A stretch of 64,000 nt of DNA from Phylloscopus collybita (Eukaryota; Chordata; Aves; Passeriformes; Phylloscopidae). Where the stretch lies: the NCBI GenBank assembly GCA_027886175.1, contig JAJNNQ010000002.1:9110001-9174000 (forward strand), written 5' to 3'. Shown here piece by piece: positions 13,248 to 24,459 of this stretch; position 1 is the stretch's first letter; each line of letters starts with the position of its first letter. Below the pieces are notes generated by a model, which made no database searches, had not been told where the DNA came from, and saw only the letters and a list, made by a program, of their open reading frames with translations. The position numbers were made by a program, and so were the translations under genes.

Positions 13248-15365
13248 AGTGACACTAATTAAAGTATTCTTTGTACTATGAAAATATATTACTACACAGG
13301 GAGTGGACAGCTAAGGTTTGGAAATCTTAATGACCAGATTTGGGAAGACTGCAGTCCTGTGAGAGCAGTACAAGGCACAAGTACACACAAACATAGCATT
13401 TTAAGCTTGCACAGTTTAATTAGAAAATAATTCCATCCCATAAAATATGTTGACATTCCTAAATATTTTGTTTCAGTGAATATTGACACCTGTCTCCTCA
13501 GGGAGTGCTAAAATACCCAGGAGCTGTGCTGTGCTGAAGCTCATCCCTGGCATAAACCCAAAGCTGTGTGATGGGAACCTCCCACTTGTGCCAGCCCAAA
13601 CACTGCTGGGAGAAGCCAGAACAGCACCAAGGCAGCAGGAACAGATTCCTGTAACTCAGGTTACCCCAAAGACTCTCTATCCTGGGTAGCTGTGCCTCCA
13701 TAAGCACAGATCCAGCTTTGTCCCTGTCACCAAAAAGCTGTCATTTCACCTACCCTGCAAATATTGCCACCATTCCTCAGCTTCAGGTGACTGAAGAACC
13801 TAAAAAGCCTTGACCTAGAGGGAAGCCTGCTATGTTCTATTCCCAGCCAAGGGGTACACAACAACAGAGGGGTATTTGCCCATTCCTAGCTCTGTGTGGT
13901 GTCCTGCAAGTCTCCATCCTAATTCCACTTTCCAGGAACACTGCCAGATGCAGGGAGGACTGAAGCCTCCTCTTCCCAGAACCATAACCAGTAGATTCTT
14001 ACTTGGCTCTGTCAATAAGCTTGCTCTGATGGGCTCAACACAGATCTCCCAGCAAGTCTTCTCAAAAACCTAATTATAGCCCTGATCACCAACAGTAACA
14101 TTAGCCTGGAGAGTTCTGGGAATTCTCTCCTTGGTGTAAGGAAATATCCAAAGCTGCAGCCCAGCAGTACAGGTCTAACCTTGACCCCAGAGCCCAAGGT
14201 GGGGTTTAAGGGGGATGATTTAATCTGCCTGTTATCTCCCTGAATAAAGGGCAAGAGAAACTAATGGATGCAAACTCATTAAGAATGTGCATAGAAGTAT
14301 TTATTTTCTTTGTTTTTGTTAAAACAATCAAGGAATTGGTGCTCTGTTTTTAAGACATCACTGAAGTTTCCCTGGCACAGGCTAAGTCTCTAGCAGAAAA
14401 CAGTGTGATACGTGGTGTTCATTTAGGTATCTACACACAAGAACATACTGCAGGCACCTCTGTGAGACAAAAAATCAATTTGTGGAGTGTTTCACAAACA
14501 GCTCCAGCATTGCCCTGTGTGGAATCAGCATCATGTGGGTGGTTCACTTGGGCCTTCCAGGGACAGGAACACCAAGAAGCAACATGTAGAGTTCTCCACT
14601 GCAAGCTGGTGGGAGAAGGCTGGTGTGCCAGGCTGCTGGGAAATTTCTGTCCAAGAATATCTGTGAAATTGGACAATCTCTTAAGTACTGTAAAATATAA
14701 AAAGAGGATCCGACAAATCTTTATCTGCAGAATTCTTGCTTAGTAAACACCACATTACTCATGGTCAAAGAGAATTGACACTGATAATTCAGTATTTAAT
14801 GCCACCTTTTAATAATTTTAAGAACCAATATACTCTAAATAGCACAGCAATCTGCTATCTATGGCAAGTCCCTTTTTCCAACGATGGATTTAAGTACAAG
14901 CAGAGTGGGTGAGAGACACTGAGTTGATTTAGCAACACAGGTGGCTAACTCTTTTGAAAGACACTCCTCTAAAAGGATGCTGCTTTCTCTCCAGACCTCT
15001 GGGCTGAGACTCACAGTCACCAGAAGGCAATGTGCAGTAATCAAGCAGATGTGTGCTCTTTGTCTCCATCAAATAGGAGCTTATCACAGGTTAGAGACAT
15101 GCACAGGACAGCAGGGCCATGGTGATATCAGCACCCTGGAGACACAGGGGGATGTGACTGGAGTGTTCCAGTGGAAGGATAGAGGCTCTTTAGGAAGGAG
15201 AGGTAGGGGAGATGAGGAGGGGGTGTTTGCTGTCTGTGTCAATGTTAGAGTGCCTGGATCTTTGCCTGGGGATGGAGGAGAGTTCATGGGTCAGGGTTAA
15301 AGGGAGGGAAGGGACAGGTGACATTATAGGGGAAGTTTGTTTGCTCCACTAGGAAGACCAAGTGC
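13247..15365. other. Intergenic DNA, no gene recognised
   Basis: Moderately AT-rich sequence with only short chance frames. I see no exon, RNA gene or clear repeat up to the CR1 remnant that begins near 15.37 kb. Confidence 0.5.
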
Positions 15366-16325
15366 ATGAGGCCCTCTACAAACAGACAGGAGCAGCCTCA
15401 CCTGCTCCTCATGGTCTTCAACCACCCCAGTACTTGCTGGAGGGACAACACAGCAGGGCACAAGCAGTCCAGGAGGTTCCTGAAAGTGAACAAGTCCAGT
15501 GGACCTGACGAGCTGCATCTGCAGGACCTGAGAGAACTGTTGGATAAAGCGGTTGAGCCACTCCCCATCATACTGGAGAAGCCATGGCAGTCCATGGAAG
15601 TCCCAGCTGAGCAAAAAAGGGGAAACATAACCCTTTTTTTAAAAAAAAAGGGAAAAAAAGGAAGACTGAGAAAGTCAGTCTCCCTTCAGCACCTGGCAAG
15701 ATCATGGAGCAGATTCTTCTGGAAACTGCTAAGGCAGATGGAAAATAATAAGGTGTCTGGTAAGTCAACAGGGCTTCACTAAGCACAGATTGTGCCTGAA
15801 AAATGTGATTGTCTTCTAAGATGGAGTGGGTGGATATCCACCACAGCATTGGTGGGTAATGGAAGAGCAACTGATGTCATCTACTTGGGACTATGCCGAG
15901 CATTTGACACTGTCCCACACGACATCCTGTGTGAAGACAGGCTGAGAGAGCTGGGGCTGTTCAGTCTGGAGAAGAGAAGGCTCCAGGGAGACCTTAGAGC
16001 ACCTTCCAGTACCTAAAAGGGATCTAGAGGAAACATGGGGAGGGACTCTTTATCAGGGAGTGTAGTGATAGGATAAGGGTAACAGTCTTAAACTGGAAGA
16101 GGGTAGACCTAGGTTAGACACTAGGAAGGGTAATGTGAGGGTAAGGAGTTACTGGAACAGGTTGCCCAGAGAAGTTATGGCTGCTCCATCCCTGGAAGTG
16201 TTCAGGGTCAGGCTGGATGGGGCTTTGGGCAGCCTGGGCTGGTAAAAGGTGTTCCTGCCCATGGCAGGGGTTTGGAACAAGATGATCTTTAAGGTCCCTC
16301 CCAACTCCAATTCATGATGCTGTGA
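15366..16325 (+). mobile_element. CR1 LINE remnant with internal deletions
   Basis: The plus strand encodes pieces of the CR1 ORF2 polyprotein in order. A short end of the endonuclease domain (a FNHP-CW-DNTAGHKQSRRFL pattern, about 15417-15485) runs directly into an early reverse-transcriptase block (SGPDELH-LRELLDKAVEPL, about 15495-15565). The middle RT phrase AFDTVPHDIL at about 15900-15930 then runs directly into the C-terminal phrase RLRELGLFSLEKRRLQGDL at about 15940-15997. The CR1 3' UTR follows to about 16325. Stops and frameshifts break every piece, so the element is dead. Confidence 0.85.
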
Positions 16326-16506
16326 TTGAGGTAGCTCAGCCCTCTTTCATAGAGTCCTAGACCAGTGCTGGGAGCACAGAACAGCAGATGCGTCCAGAGG
16401 ATTTGCTTCAAACAGCAGCTGAGCCACGACCAGTTATCTGACTAAGTTCAGATAAACTAAGCCATCAGATGACCACTTAAGAGGACCACAAATAATTTTA
16501 GATTGG

Positions 16507-17084
16507 TGTGCTGGTTTCAGCTGGGGTAGAGTTAATTTTCTTCACAGTTGCTGTGTTTTGCATTTGTGCTGAACATGGGTTGATATCACAGAGATGTTTT
16601 TGTTATTGCTGAGCGGGGCTCACACTGAGCCAAGGCCTTCTCTGCTTTCTGTATGGCCACAGAGGCCAGGAGGCTGGGGGTGCCTGTGAGGCTGGGAGGA
16701 AACACAGCCAGGACAGGTGACCCAACTGACCAAAGGGATACTCCAGACCATGTGACATCGTGCTCAGTGTATAAAGTGGGGGGAAGGAGAAGAAAGGGGG
16801 AAGTTTGGAGTGATGGGGTTTGTCTTCCCCAGTCCCTGTTATGTGTAATGGAGCCCTGCCCTCCTGGGAATGGCTGAACACCTGCCTGCCATGGGAAGAG
16901 CTGAATCAATTACTTGTTCTGCTTTGCCTGTGTGTAGTTTTTGCTTTTCCTGTTAAACTGTCCTTACCTCAACCTAAGAGTTTTCCAGCCTTTACCTTCC
17001 TGATTCTCTCCCTGATCCCATGGGTGTGGGAGGGAAGGAGAGGCTGTATGGGGCTGGGTTGATCACTGGGGTTAAACCACAACA
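16507..17084 (+). mobile_element. Solo LTR of an endogenous retrovirus, passerine type
   Basis: The element starts TGTGCTGGTTTCAGCTGG and ends GGGGTTAAACCACAACA, giving TG...CA termini. In between lie a TATAAA-like box (GTATAAAGTGG near 16770) and TTAAACTGTC near 16951, where the U3/R region and polyadenylation signal of such LTRs fall. The five flanking bases, ATTGG on the left and AATGG on the right, match at four of five positions and may be a decayed target-site duplication. No viral coding sequence is attached. The sequence agrees with a well-known bird LTR family by recall; the exact family name is not certain. Confidence 0.85.
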
Positions 17085-18189
17085 AATGGCTACCCTGCAT
17101 TTGTCAATGGTTTAATGCACTAGAAGTGTATTTATAAGATGGGGATAATTTCCTAGTCCTTGAAAAAGAACACTTTAGGAAAGCAACTGCTCCATCTAGC
17201 AAAGTATTCTTGGATGCAATCAAAAAGGCATTCAGAGCATCAGCTAACTACAATACAGCTTGGCCAAGAGTCACTTTTCAGGTTGCAGAGACATGGCCTT
17301 AGGTTTTATAACTCATACAGCTGAAATAAGTGCCAAAACACTGATGACATCATAAATCATGCTGTACAAGTTCTCTGCTTCTTCTCTTTGACCAGATTAA
17401 ATAGCAGCTGCAATGCAAACCAGAACTACAATGCTATTTTTTATAAAGTGGATTGTAAAATTCCAACAGGGAATGATCCTCTTTCTTGAATGCCAACAAA
17501 CCATTACACTTGAGCCAGCACTGTCTGGGAGAGACATTCCAAATGAAGGCACCACACTGGTGCCAGCAGGGCTGGGCCAGGCTGTGCAGCCTCCTTCCAT
17601 CACTGGCCATGGCCCTGCTGGCACACAGGGCTGGACAGAGCACCAAACCCCTCCTCACCCTCCTAATTCTGAGGAACTGTAGCTTTATTCAGCTTTTCCC
17701 TGACTGCCCCTTCCTTTGCCCCTGCTCATTCCTAGTTCAGACTCCCTTTCCATGCCCCAGAGGGGCAGAGAGAAGAGCCAGGATGGTTGGCTGAATTTGG
17801 ACAAGGGAAGAGGCTGGGAAAAGGGTAATAAGGTCAGGACAACACTGGACTAGACTGCTTGGGGAAGGTAGGTTCCATTGTTGAAACAAAATGAATACAA
17901 CAAATAATCTGTCTGGCATTAAGGGAACAAAAGGCAGTAGTTTCATTTTCTGAAGGCCTTTCTAGAACTTTATTCCCTATAATACTGAGCAATCCATACT
18001 TTCAAAAATTTACTGTCTCATAACAGCAGCCACTTGGTACTAGAAAAAAACCCAAACAACAAGTACTCATCAACCCAGAGGAGCAGTGATCAGAGTTATA
18101 AGCAGCCTCTTTGTCTCACTTCAGACTTCATGAAGTATTACACAACCTCTTAGGAGAAGCAGAATTCTGAAATTTTTCAAGTCTCTAGT
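17085..18189. other. Intergenic DNA, no gene recognised
   Basis: No frame here resembles a protein, and no repeat is clear. The composition is ordinary and slightly AT-rich. Confidence 0.5.
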
Positions 18190-18668
18190 TATGCAAAGGT
18201 GAAAGACAACCAGAATAATTCTCCTTTGTGTGGAAAAGTTCTGGAAGGCAGACTGCAGCTGGAGCATTGGCTCTGGTTTTGGACCAGCAAATTGGAGCCA
18301 GTCCAGAGGAGATCACCAAGGTGTGGGGCTGGAGCACTTGCCTTGGCAGGGAGGCTGAGGGAGCTGGTGCTGGTCAGCACTGAGGTGGGATTATTTTGGG
18401 GAAACTTACCTGCAGCCCCCTCCAGACATATGGGGAGCCATCTAGGAAACAGAGCAGGGATCTGTACAGCAGGGCAGAGGGAGAACAAGAGGGAAGAGGC
18501 ACAAGGGTTTAAGGAGAAAGTCCTTCCCCAAAAGGGCAGTCAAGCATCAGAGCAGATTGCCCAGAGAGGTTGTACAATCTCCATCCTTTGAGGCTTTCAA
18601 AGCCCAAATGGATAATGCCCTAAGAAACCAGCTCTGATCCTCCTTTGAGCAGGATGTTGAACCAAAGA
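18190..18668 (+). mobile_element. CR1-like 3' fragment, plus orientation
   Basis: Phrases typical of the CR1 3' end appear in plus orientation. GAGCAGATTGCCCAGAGAGG at about 18550 corresponds to the CR1 stretch read elsewhere as 'caggttgcccagagaagtt', and is followed by a 'cctttgaggctttcaaa' equivalent. The upstream part to 18240 is more diverged. No coding potential remains. Confidence 0.55.
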
Positions 18669-18671
18669 CCT

Positions 18672-18755
18672 CAGAATCACAGAATATTCTGAGTTGGAAG
18701 GGGCTCACAAGGATCATCAAGTCCAACTCTGAGTGAAAGGCCCATGGGGAGACTG
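18672..18755 (-). mobile_element. CR1 3'-terminal fragment, minus orientation
   Basis: The plus strand reads AGAATCACAGAAT followed by GAGTTGGAAGGGGCTC and ATCATCAAGTCCAACTC, the reverse complement of the last bases of an avian CR1. It abuts the plus-oriented fragment that ends at about 18668, so two CR1 ends meet tail to tail. Confidence 0.75.
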
Positions 18756-19735
18756 AACCCACTTCTTTGGAGTTATTAGTACCATGTACCTCATGAGATC
18801 TCTTCAGACCAGAACTCCTCTACATTTCTATAGTTTGTGCTGCATGGGAAAACATTTAATAGCAAATAGAAAACCATTCTATGAGTTGCAGCCACTTCCT
18901 ATCAAAGACTGTCATAAAAAGCATGCTACGCATGTTTATATTAATGAAGAATTACAGCACTTGGCCATTTGCACATATGAAATCGAGTTCACAGACCAAG
19001 CCTTTGAGCTACAGGTGTCTATATAGGCTGTATAAATGTGTGCCTTCATATTTCAACAGAGCTGAAGAGCTGCTCTAGCAGATCCAAGACACAGAATCAA
19101 AATTCAGCTGCAAGATGCAGATGAACAGCTCTCCAGGCTCCATTGGCTATTGATCCAATCTCATGGACCAAGCAGACAATTCGATTTATGTACATCTGTA
19201 AGCTGGGTCCCAGCCATTGCCTAGTGGTCTGTAACTTAATTTCTATGTATTACATACACATCCCTTGCTCTTTTATGTTATATTAACAGACAACAGCCTA
19301 ACACAACCCCCCATTTAAGAGCTTACAAGTCAAATTTAGTGTCATTTGCTTGGGAGTTTGCTGAGCTCAGTCTGTCCCAGCAGCTGTGGGCAAGGGATAG
19401 GAAGACAACTGCAAGAAGCAGAAGGGACCAACATTTTACACATCTTAATGGAGAAGTGTCTTGTGGTCATGATGCCTAAGCCTCTATGGAGCATGAGAAG
19501 TCCCCACAGTCACCTGGCTCAGCCTGCTGTTACCTTCCTGGTACACAGGAATTTTTAAATCACCAGTTCTGAGAAAAATGTAGTCAGGAAACCTTTAGAT
19601 GTCCCTGGAAATGCTGCTGTACACCTGAAGGTGGCTGTGGATCAGGGGAGGCTGACTCTGGTGACAATAAGTATCTCCACAGATGGAGACAACCTCTCAA
19701 GGCAACCTGCACCACTGTTGGATTCTCCTTAGAAA
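18756..19735. other. Intergenic DNA, no gene recognised
   Basis: Short chance frames only. I saw no repeat or RNA gene that I could name. Confidence 0.5.
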
Positions 19736-19737
19736 AA

Positions 19738-20340
19738 CCAAAGGGGTTTCTTCTGCCCAAACAGAATTCCCTGTTCCAGTTTGTGTACACTGTCTCTTGT
19801 CCTGTCGCTGAGCACCACTGGAAGAATGTCTCCAACATCTTTTCTCCCACCCTCTTCCTGAGCTGTCTCTTCTCCAGGATGAACTGTCCCAGCTCTCACA
19901 CGCTCCTTGCTTGCTAGATGTTCCAAATTCCTTCACCATCTTCACAGCTCTTCACTGCACTCACTCCAATGTGTCCGTGACTTGTTGTGGACAGGGGAGC
20001 CCAATGCTGGACCCAGCAGCCCAGGTGTGGCCTCACCAGTGCTGAGCAGAGGACAAGGATCATTGTCCCCTGACCTGCTGGCAATGCTCTGAGAGCTGCC
20101 CAGGATGCCACTGGCCTTCTTTACTCTAAGGGCACATTGCTGTCTTATGTCCAACTTGCTACCCACCTAGTGCCCCCAGGTCCTTCTCTACAAAGCTGTT
20201 TTGCACAGTTTTCCACACCCAGCTGGTGCATGTGCTTGTCCCTGTAGCAGGAGGTGCAGGGTTTGGCATTTCCCTTTGTAAGATTTCTGTTGGTGCTCAT
20301 TTCTCCAGCCTTATGGAGGTCACCAACTCTACAACATCCA
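19738..20340 (-). mobile_element. CR1-like LINE fragment, minus orientation
   Basis: The plus strand carries the reverse complement of the C-terminal RT/3' UTR region of a CR1. Phrases such as TGTCTCTTGTCCTGTCGCTG (about 19790), GTGTGGCCTCACCAGTGCTG (about 20024) and the ACTGGCCTTCTTTACTC region (about 20110) correspond to the CR1 coding phrase ALVRPHL and its neighbours. Frameshifts break the frame. The element is oriented the same way as the one at 30.05-31.05 kb but is more diverged. Confidence 0.7.
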
Positions 20341-23300
20341 ACAAAACCAGTCTTTGATAAACCATGGCCAGAAATATGGTATCTCACCTCCTTACAGTTA
20401 AGGAGCAACCCTCAACAGAAATTACAACTTGAAGTTACAGGAAAAGGGGGATTGTACACTTGATTTCAGGCAATTCTATTGAATTGATTTGATGCAAAAA
20501 CAAAGTAGTGACTTTTCCCACCAAATCAATGCATCCTGGGCTGTTGGAACCACTGAGACAGCAACATCTGCTGAGGCTGAACAGTGAAGCATGAGGTGTG
20601 CTGCTAAGTCCAGCTCCACTGTACTTCCTTGCCTTCCTATTCCAGAACCACCTGTGTACCTATATCTCCTTTTCTGTGTCAGAACTAAAAAAGAGTTCCA
20701 CAGAGCATATCTTGACTTTGTTTCTTTTAATTTTCAAGCTCAATGTACATTAAGCCCGGCACATAACTTCTATGTGCCCAACCCAGTGTGACTGACTGCC
20801 TTTGGATTTCCTAGGCTGGGATGAAAGCATGGATCAGCACTCAGGATGGCAGCCAGCATGGCTGAGTTTCTGTCTCCATGGGAATCACTAGTTCAAATGA
20901 AAAGTAAAACACAAAGATTTATCTGAAACAGACTTTGCTACCAAGGAGGCATTTGTTTTGGCAGTTCAAGCAGTAAAATCCACTGAGAAAATCACTCTAG
21001 TAAATCTGTCACTTCAGTGTCCACTGTCTGAATCAACAAGTCTCTCCAACACTTATCTGCCACAGCTTCAAGGCAGGAATCCTCCCTCAGCACTAGCACG
21101 AGTCAGCCCAGAGGAGATGGACACATTGCCAGTATGCAGGGAGGACAGACTCCAGCAAACACAGAAATGAGGAAAATATCACACAAACACCACAAACCCA
21201 GCAACAACAGTAAATATTAAAAGAGCATACTTTTTTTGAATTTATGTATACATTATAGTTTTGAACACATACCTAGATAATCCTCCTCTGAGTACCAGAT
21301 TTGCTTTACTGAGTGGGACAAAATAGAGAACTCCAGCAAACTGAAATGCTTCAAAATGCTGAGTCCATGGTAGTTCTGGAAGCAGGTGCAATTCTTAGGG
21401 GCAAGGAGCTGCCATCTATCACAAGCGATGCAGCTCCCAAGAATAGAAAGCACTGAATGACCAGAGAGGAAAAGGAGAATATAACAAGAGAGGGAAAATG
21501 ACTATGAATTTTACACATCCCATTTCTAAAGGAGAACAAGATCCTTGAGTAAGACGTTGACTAGGTCAGGCCAGACACAGCCACCACAGATCCCAAGAAA
21601 TTCCATTTAGGAAAAGGGCCTTCTCCCCCACGGAGCCTATTTAACAGCCCACCTTTGTTCCCATCACAAAGTGCATCCTGCTGCCCCTCCTGCAGGAGAG
21701 GCACCAGCTGCCTCCCACCCCTAACAGGGCTGGCTTGTGTGGGCTGTGAGCCACTGCTGTGCAGAGCCTGCTCCATTCCATGCTGACACACTAAGCCTGA
21801 GCTAAGTACACTGGTTTTGGAGACAAAGGAGCAAAAGCAACAAAGATTTCTTGTGTGAGCCACAACTTATGAACCATGGGTTCCTGGAAAACACCTCAGC
21901 CTTGGAGGGGACAGGCTGGATCTGCTGAATCTCACTCACTCCTCTACCTGGGCTGACATCTCAAGCTGCACCGAGTACACACGTGACTTTGTTCTGGAAG
22001 ACCTCAGACACATTTCATTGTGTATCAATAATTCTGCCCATGTAGGTATCTTAGATCTGCCAGCTTTGGCATGTTTTACAACTCTGAATTCTTCCATTTG
22101 TCCCTCCTTCCTCAGAGCACCCTTAGCATCTCTGCAGATGCTGTCTGTGTTCAGCAAATGGGATGTGAAGCCATCAGGCTGCAGGATGGCTTCTGCAGCC
22201 TACGTGTGTAACACAAGCACACAGAGCAATTTGCTCGTCAAACTGATGGGAATTTAGAGAAATTAGGGAGTGATTTTATCTTTTGACTCCCTTCCCCAGC
22301 ACACACAACTCTTTTTGCCCTCCATTCTGCAGAACAGTGAACTGCTCCCAAACCAGTTGTGACAAGATGCACCAAGATAGACAATAGTCTACCATAAGGG
22401 AGATTTAAGATTTAGCACATATACAGCTTGTACATAATAACCAAAAACACTAGAGCAGAAATTGGACCCTTTCTCCTCTCCATTATGAGAAAAAGGCTCA
22501 AAAATGACCAAGCTTGATGACTGGAGCCACATTCACTGGAGGGAGCAAGGCAACATTTAAGCCAAGATTTCTACCTTCCATTTGCCATGAGCCAACTGCA
22601 CCAACACTCAGTTTACTTTGGCTGTTGTAATACATACAGTGCTCCTGCCAGGACCATCACCTTGCCACTCTTCTCTGGGCATCAACTGTACTCCTGTTCC
22701 TTCCTCCACTGTACTGTTGGTACAACAAAGGCTGCTGACCTTTTCCAAGCCCTCCTCTTTCTTGGGTACTTTTCAGAGCAGCCAGTGTGCAGATGTGAGG
22801 GAGCACAGACAGGACTGGATGAGGCCACCCAGCCTCTTTGCAGCATTTCTGTGCTTATTTGGCACAACAGCTCAGGAACTGTATTACATGTGCCACTTCC
22901 ATAGGAGTTAAATTTCTACCTGAAAAATTTAGGTTGGGCATTGAAATATATACCAAGATGTATATCCACAATGAGTGGAGGCTGCAGTAACTGAGCTACC
23001 ATAACCAGATGGCACCAGGCTGTTACAGAGCTTATTCTCTCAAAAGCAGAGATGAAGTATGCAACGTTGCTTTCATCTATACACCAGCAACATCTGAAAT
23101 TCAATCACTTTCCTGACTTAAATGGTTGCAGTCATAAAAGCTCAGCTCTACCTGAACAGGAGGTTTTAACGTAAAGGTTTGTGATGTAAAAGCATATTAG
23201 AAAACCTACAACTTCATGAAATCTTATTTTCTAAAGAAGCCTGATTCATGATAATGAATCAGATTCTGTGACAATAAGTGACATTTGGATGCTCAAACTG

Positions 23301-24455
23301 CACATAATTTTCTACATTCACCTTTTCTCATCATGCCCAAGACGACACAATGGTTATGTGTTTAGCATGAACATTGCTGCAGCCATCACTGACCATCACT
23401 TTTTATTGAGGAAAATTAGCACACAGGGAACACTGCCCAGTTTTGTTGTGCAAATAGACCCCCAATTTCTGTCAGAGCAGGGGTGGTCCTCCAGAGCCAG
23501 ATTAGAATTATGGCAACATTGCTGACAAATTTCCATGCATTTTTACAGATTAAGTGGTAGAAAACTTTGTCCCAAGGGCAGAACAGGATACTCCATGCTC
23601 AAGTGAAAACTGGTTGCCTTCAACTACTTGTAGCCCACGTCATCACCAAAGCTTAACAGTTCAGTGAATTTTCCAGCCTGGAGATGCTCACACTGCCCAG
23701 TGTAGGCTGGTATTCCTCTGTTGGCCTGCTTTGCTGAGCAGAGAGTAGTGAGGAAATAGGAGCAGTAAGTCTAAGCTGTCCAGGGGCTTACAGAACCATC
23801 AGCCTGAACAGTAATATTGCAATACTTCCCAAGAGGCATATAAACCACAGCCACTGTTAATACTTCCATGCTTGCATCCATTGTTATAACTGGTCAGATA
23901 TAGCTCAACAAGACAACAACAACAACAAAGGGGGTGGTGTTTGAATTATTTCCAAAACATTCTTTTATATAGACAGAGGATATCCCAAAAGCTCCTCTTT
24001 CCCAGATGCAAGACCTTCCTCAAGAAGAACTTCTAAAACCAGCTACAGCCAATAATAATCCCAGGATATCTCTAGATTCAAGCGCCATGCAACCAAAGCA
24101 CCAACCCAAACATTAAAATCCATATTTAGGACCAAGCCAATACATTAACCAATAAATTGATGAAACCAGTAATGAACAGAACCTTCAGTAAACAACACAT
24201 CAGCTTTTGTGTTTGCATTAAAAAGTTAACCAGTCATAGTTACCTAACAGAGAAGGACACTGCAGCCTTCAGAGATATATCACAGGGGTTCTTGCTGCTG
24301 ATACAGAGTCTTAGGGGATGGTTACAAGAGCTGTGTTGAACAGGAGAGCAAAAGTGGGTTTTTTCCCAAAATCAGAAATCTACAATTTCCAAAAATGGGA
24401 GTAAAAGACAAACGGTAATGAAAAATACTGCTGAAGAAATGTTTAATTAAAAAAA
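20341..24455. other. DNA between the last repeat and the LARP4B 3' end
   Basis: No coding exon is recognisable. An (ACA)n-like short repeat lies at 23911-23928. The sequence becomes more AT-rich toward the right. This is the region just beyond the predicted LARP4B polyadenylation site. Confidence 0.5.
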
Positions 24456-24459
24456 TCAG

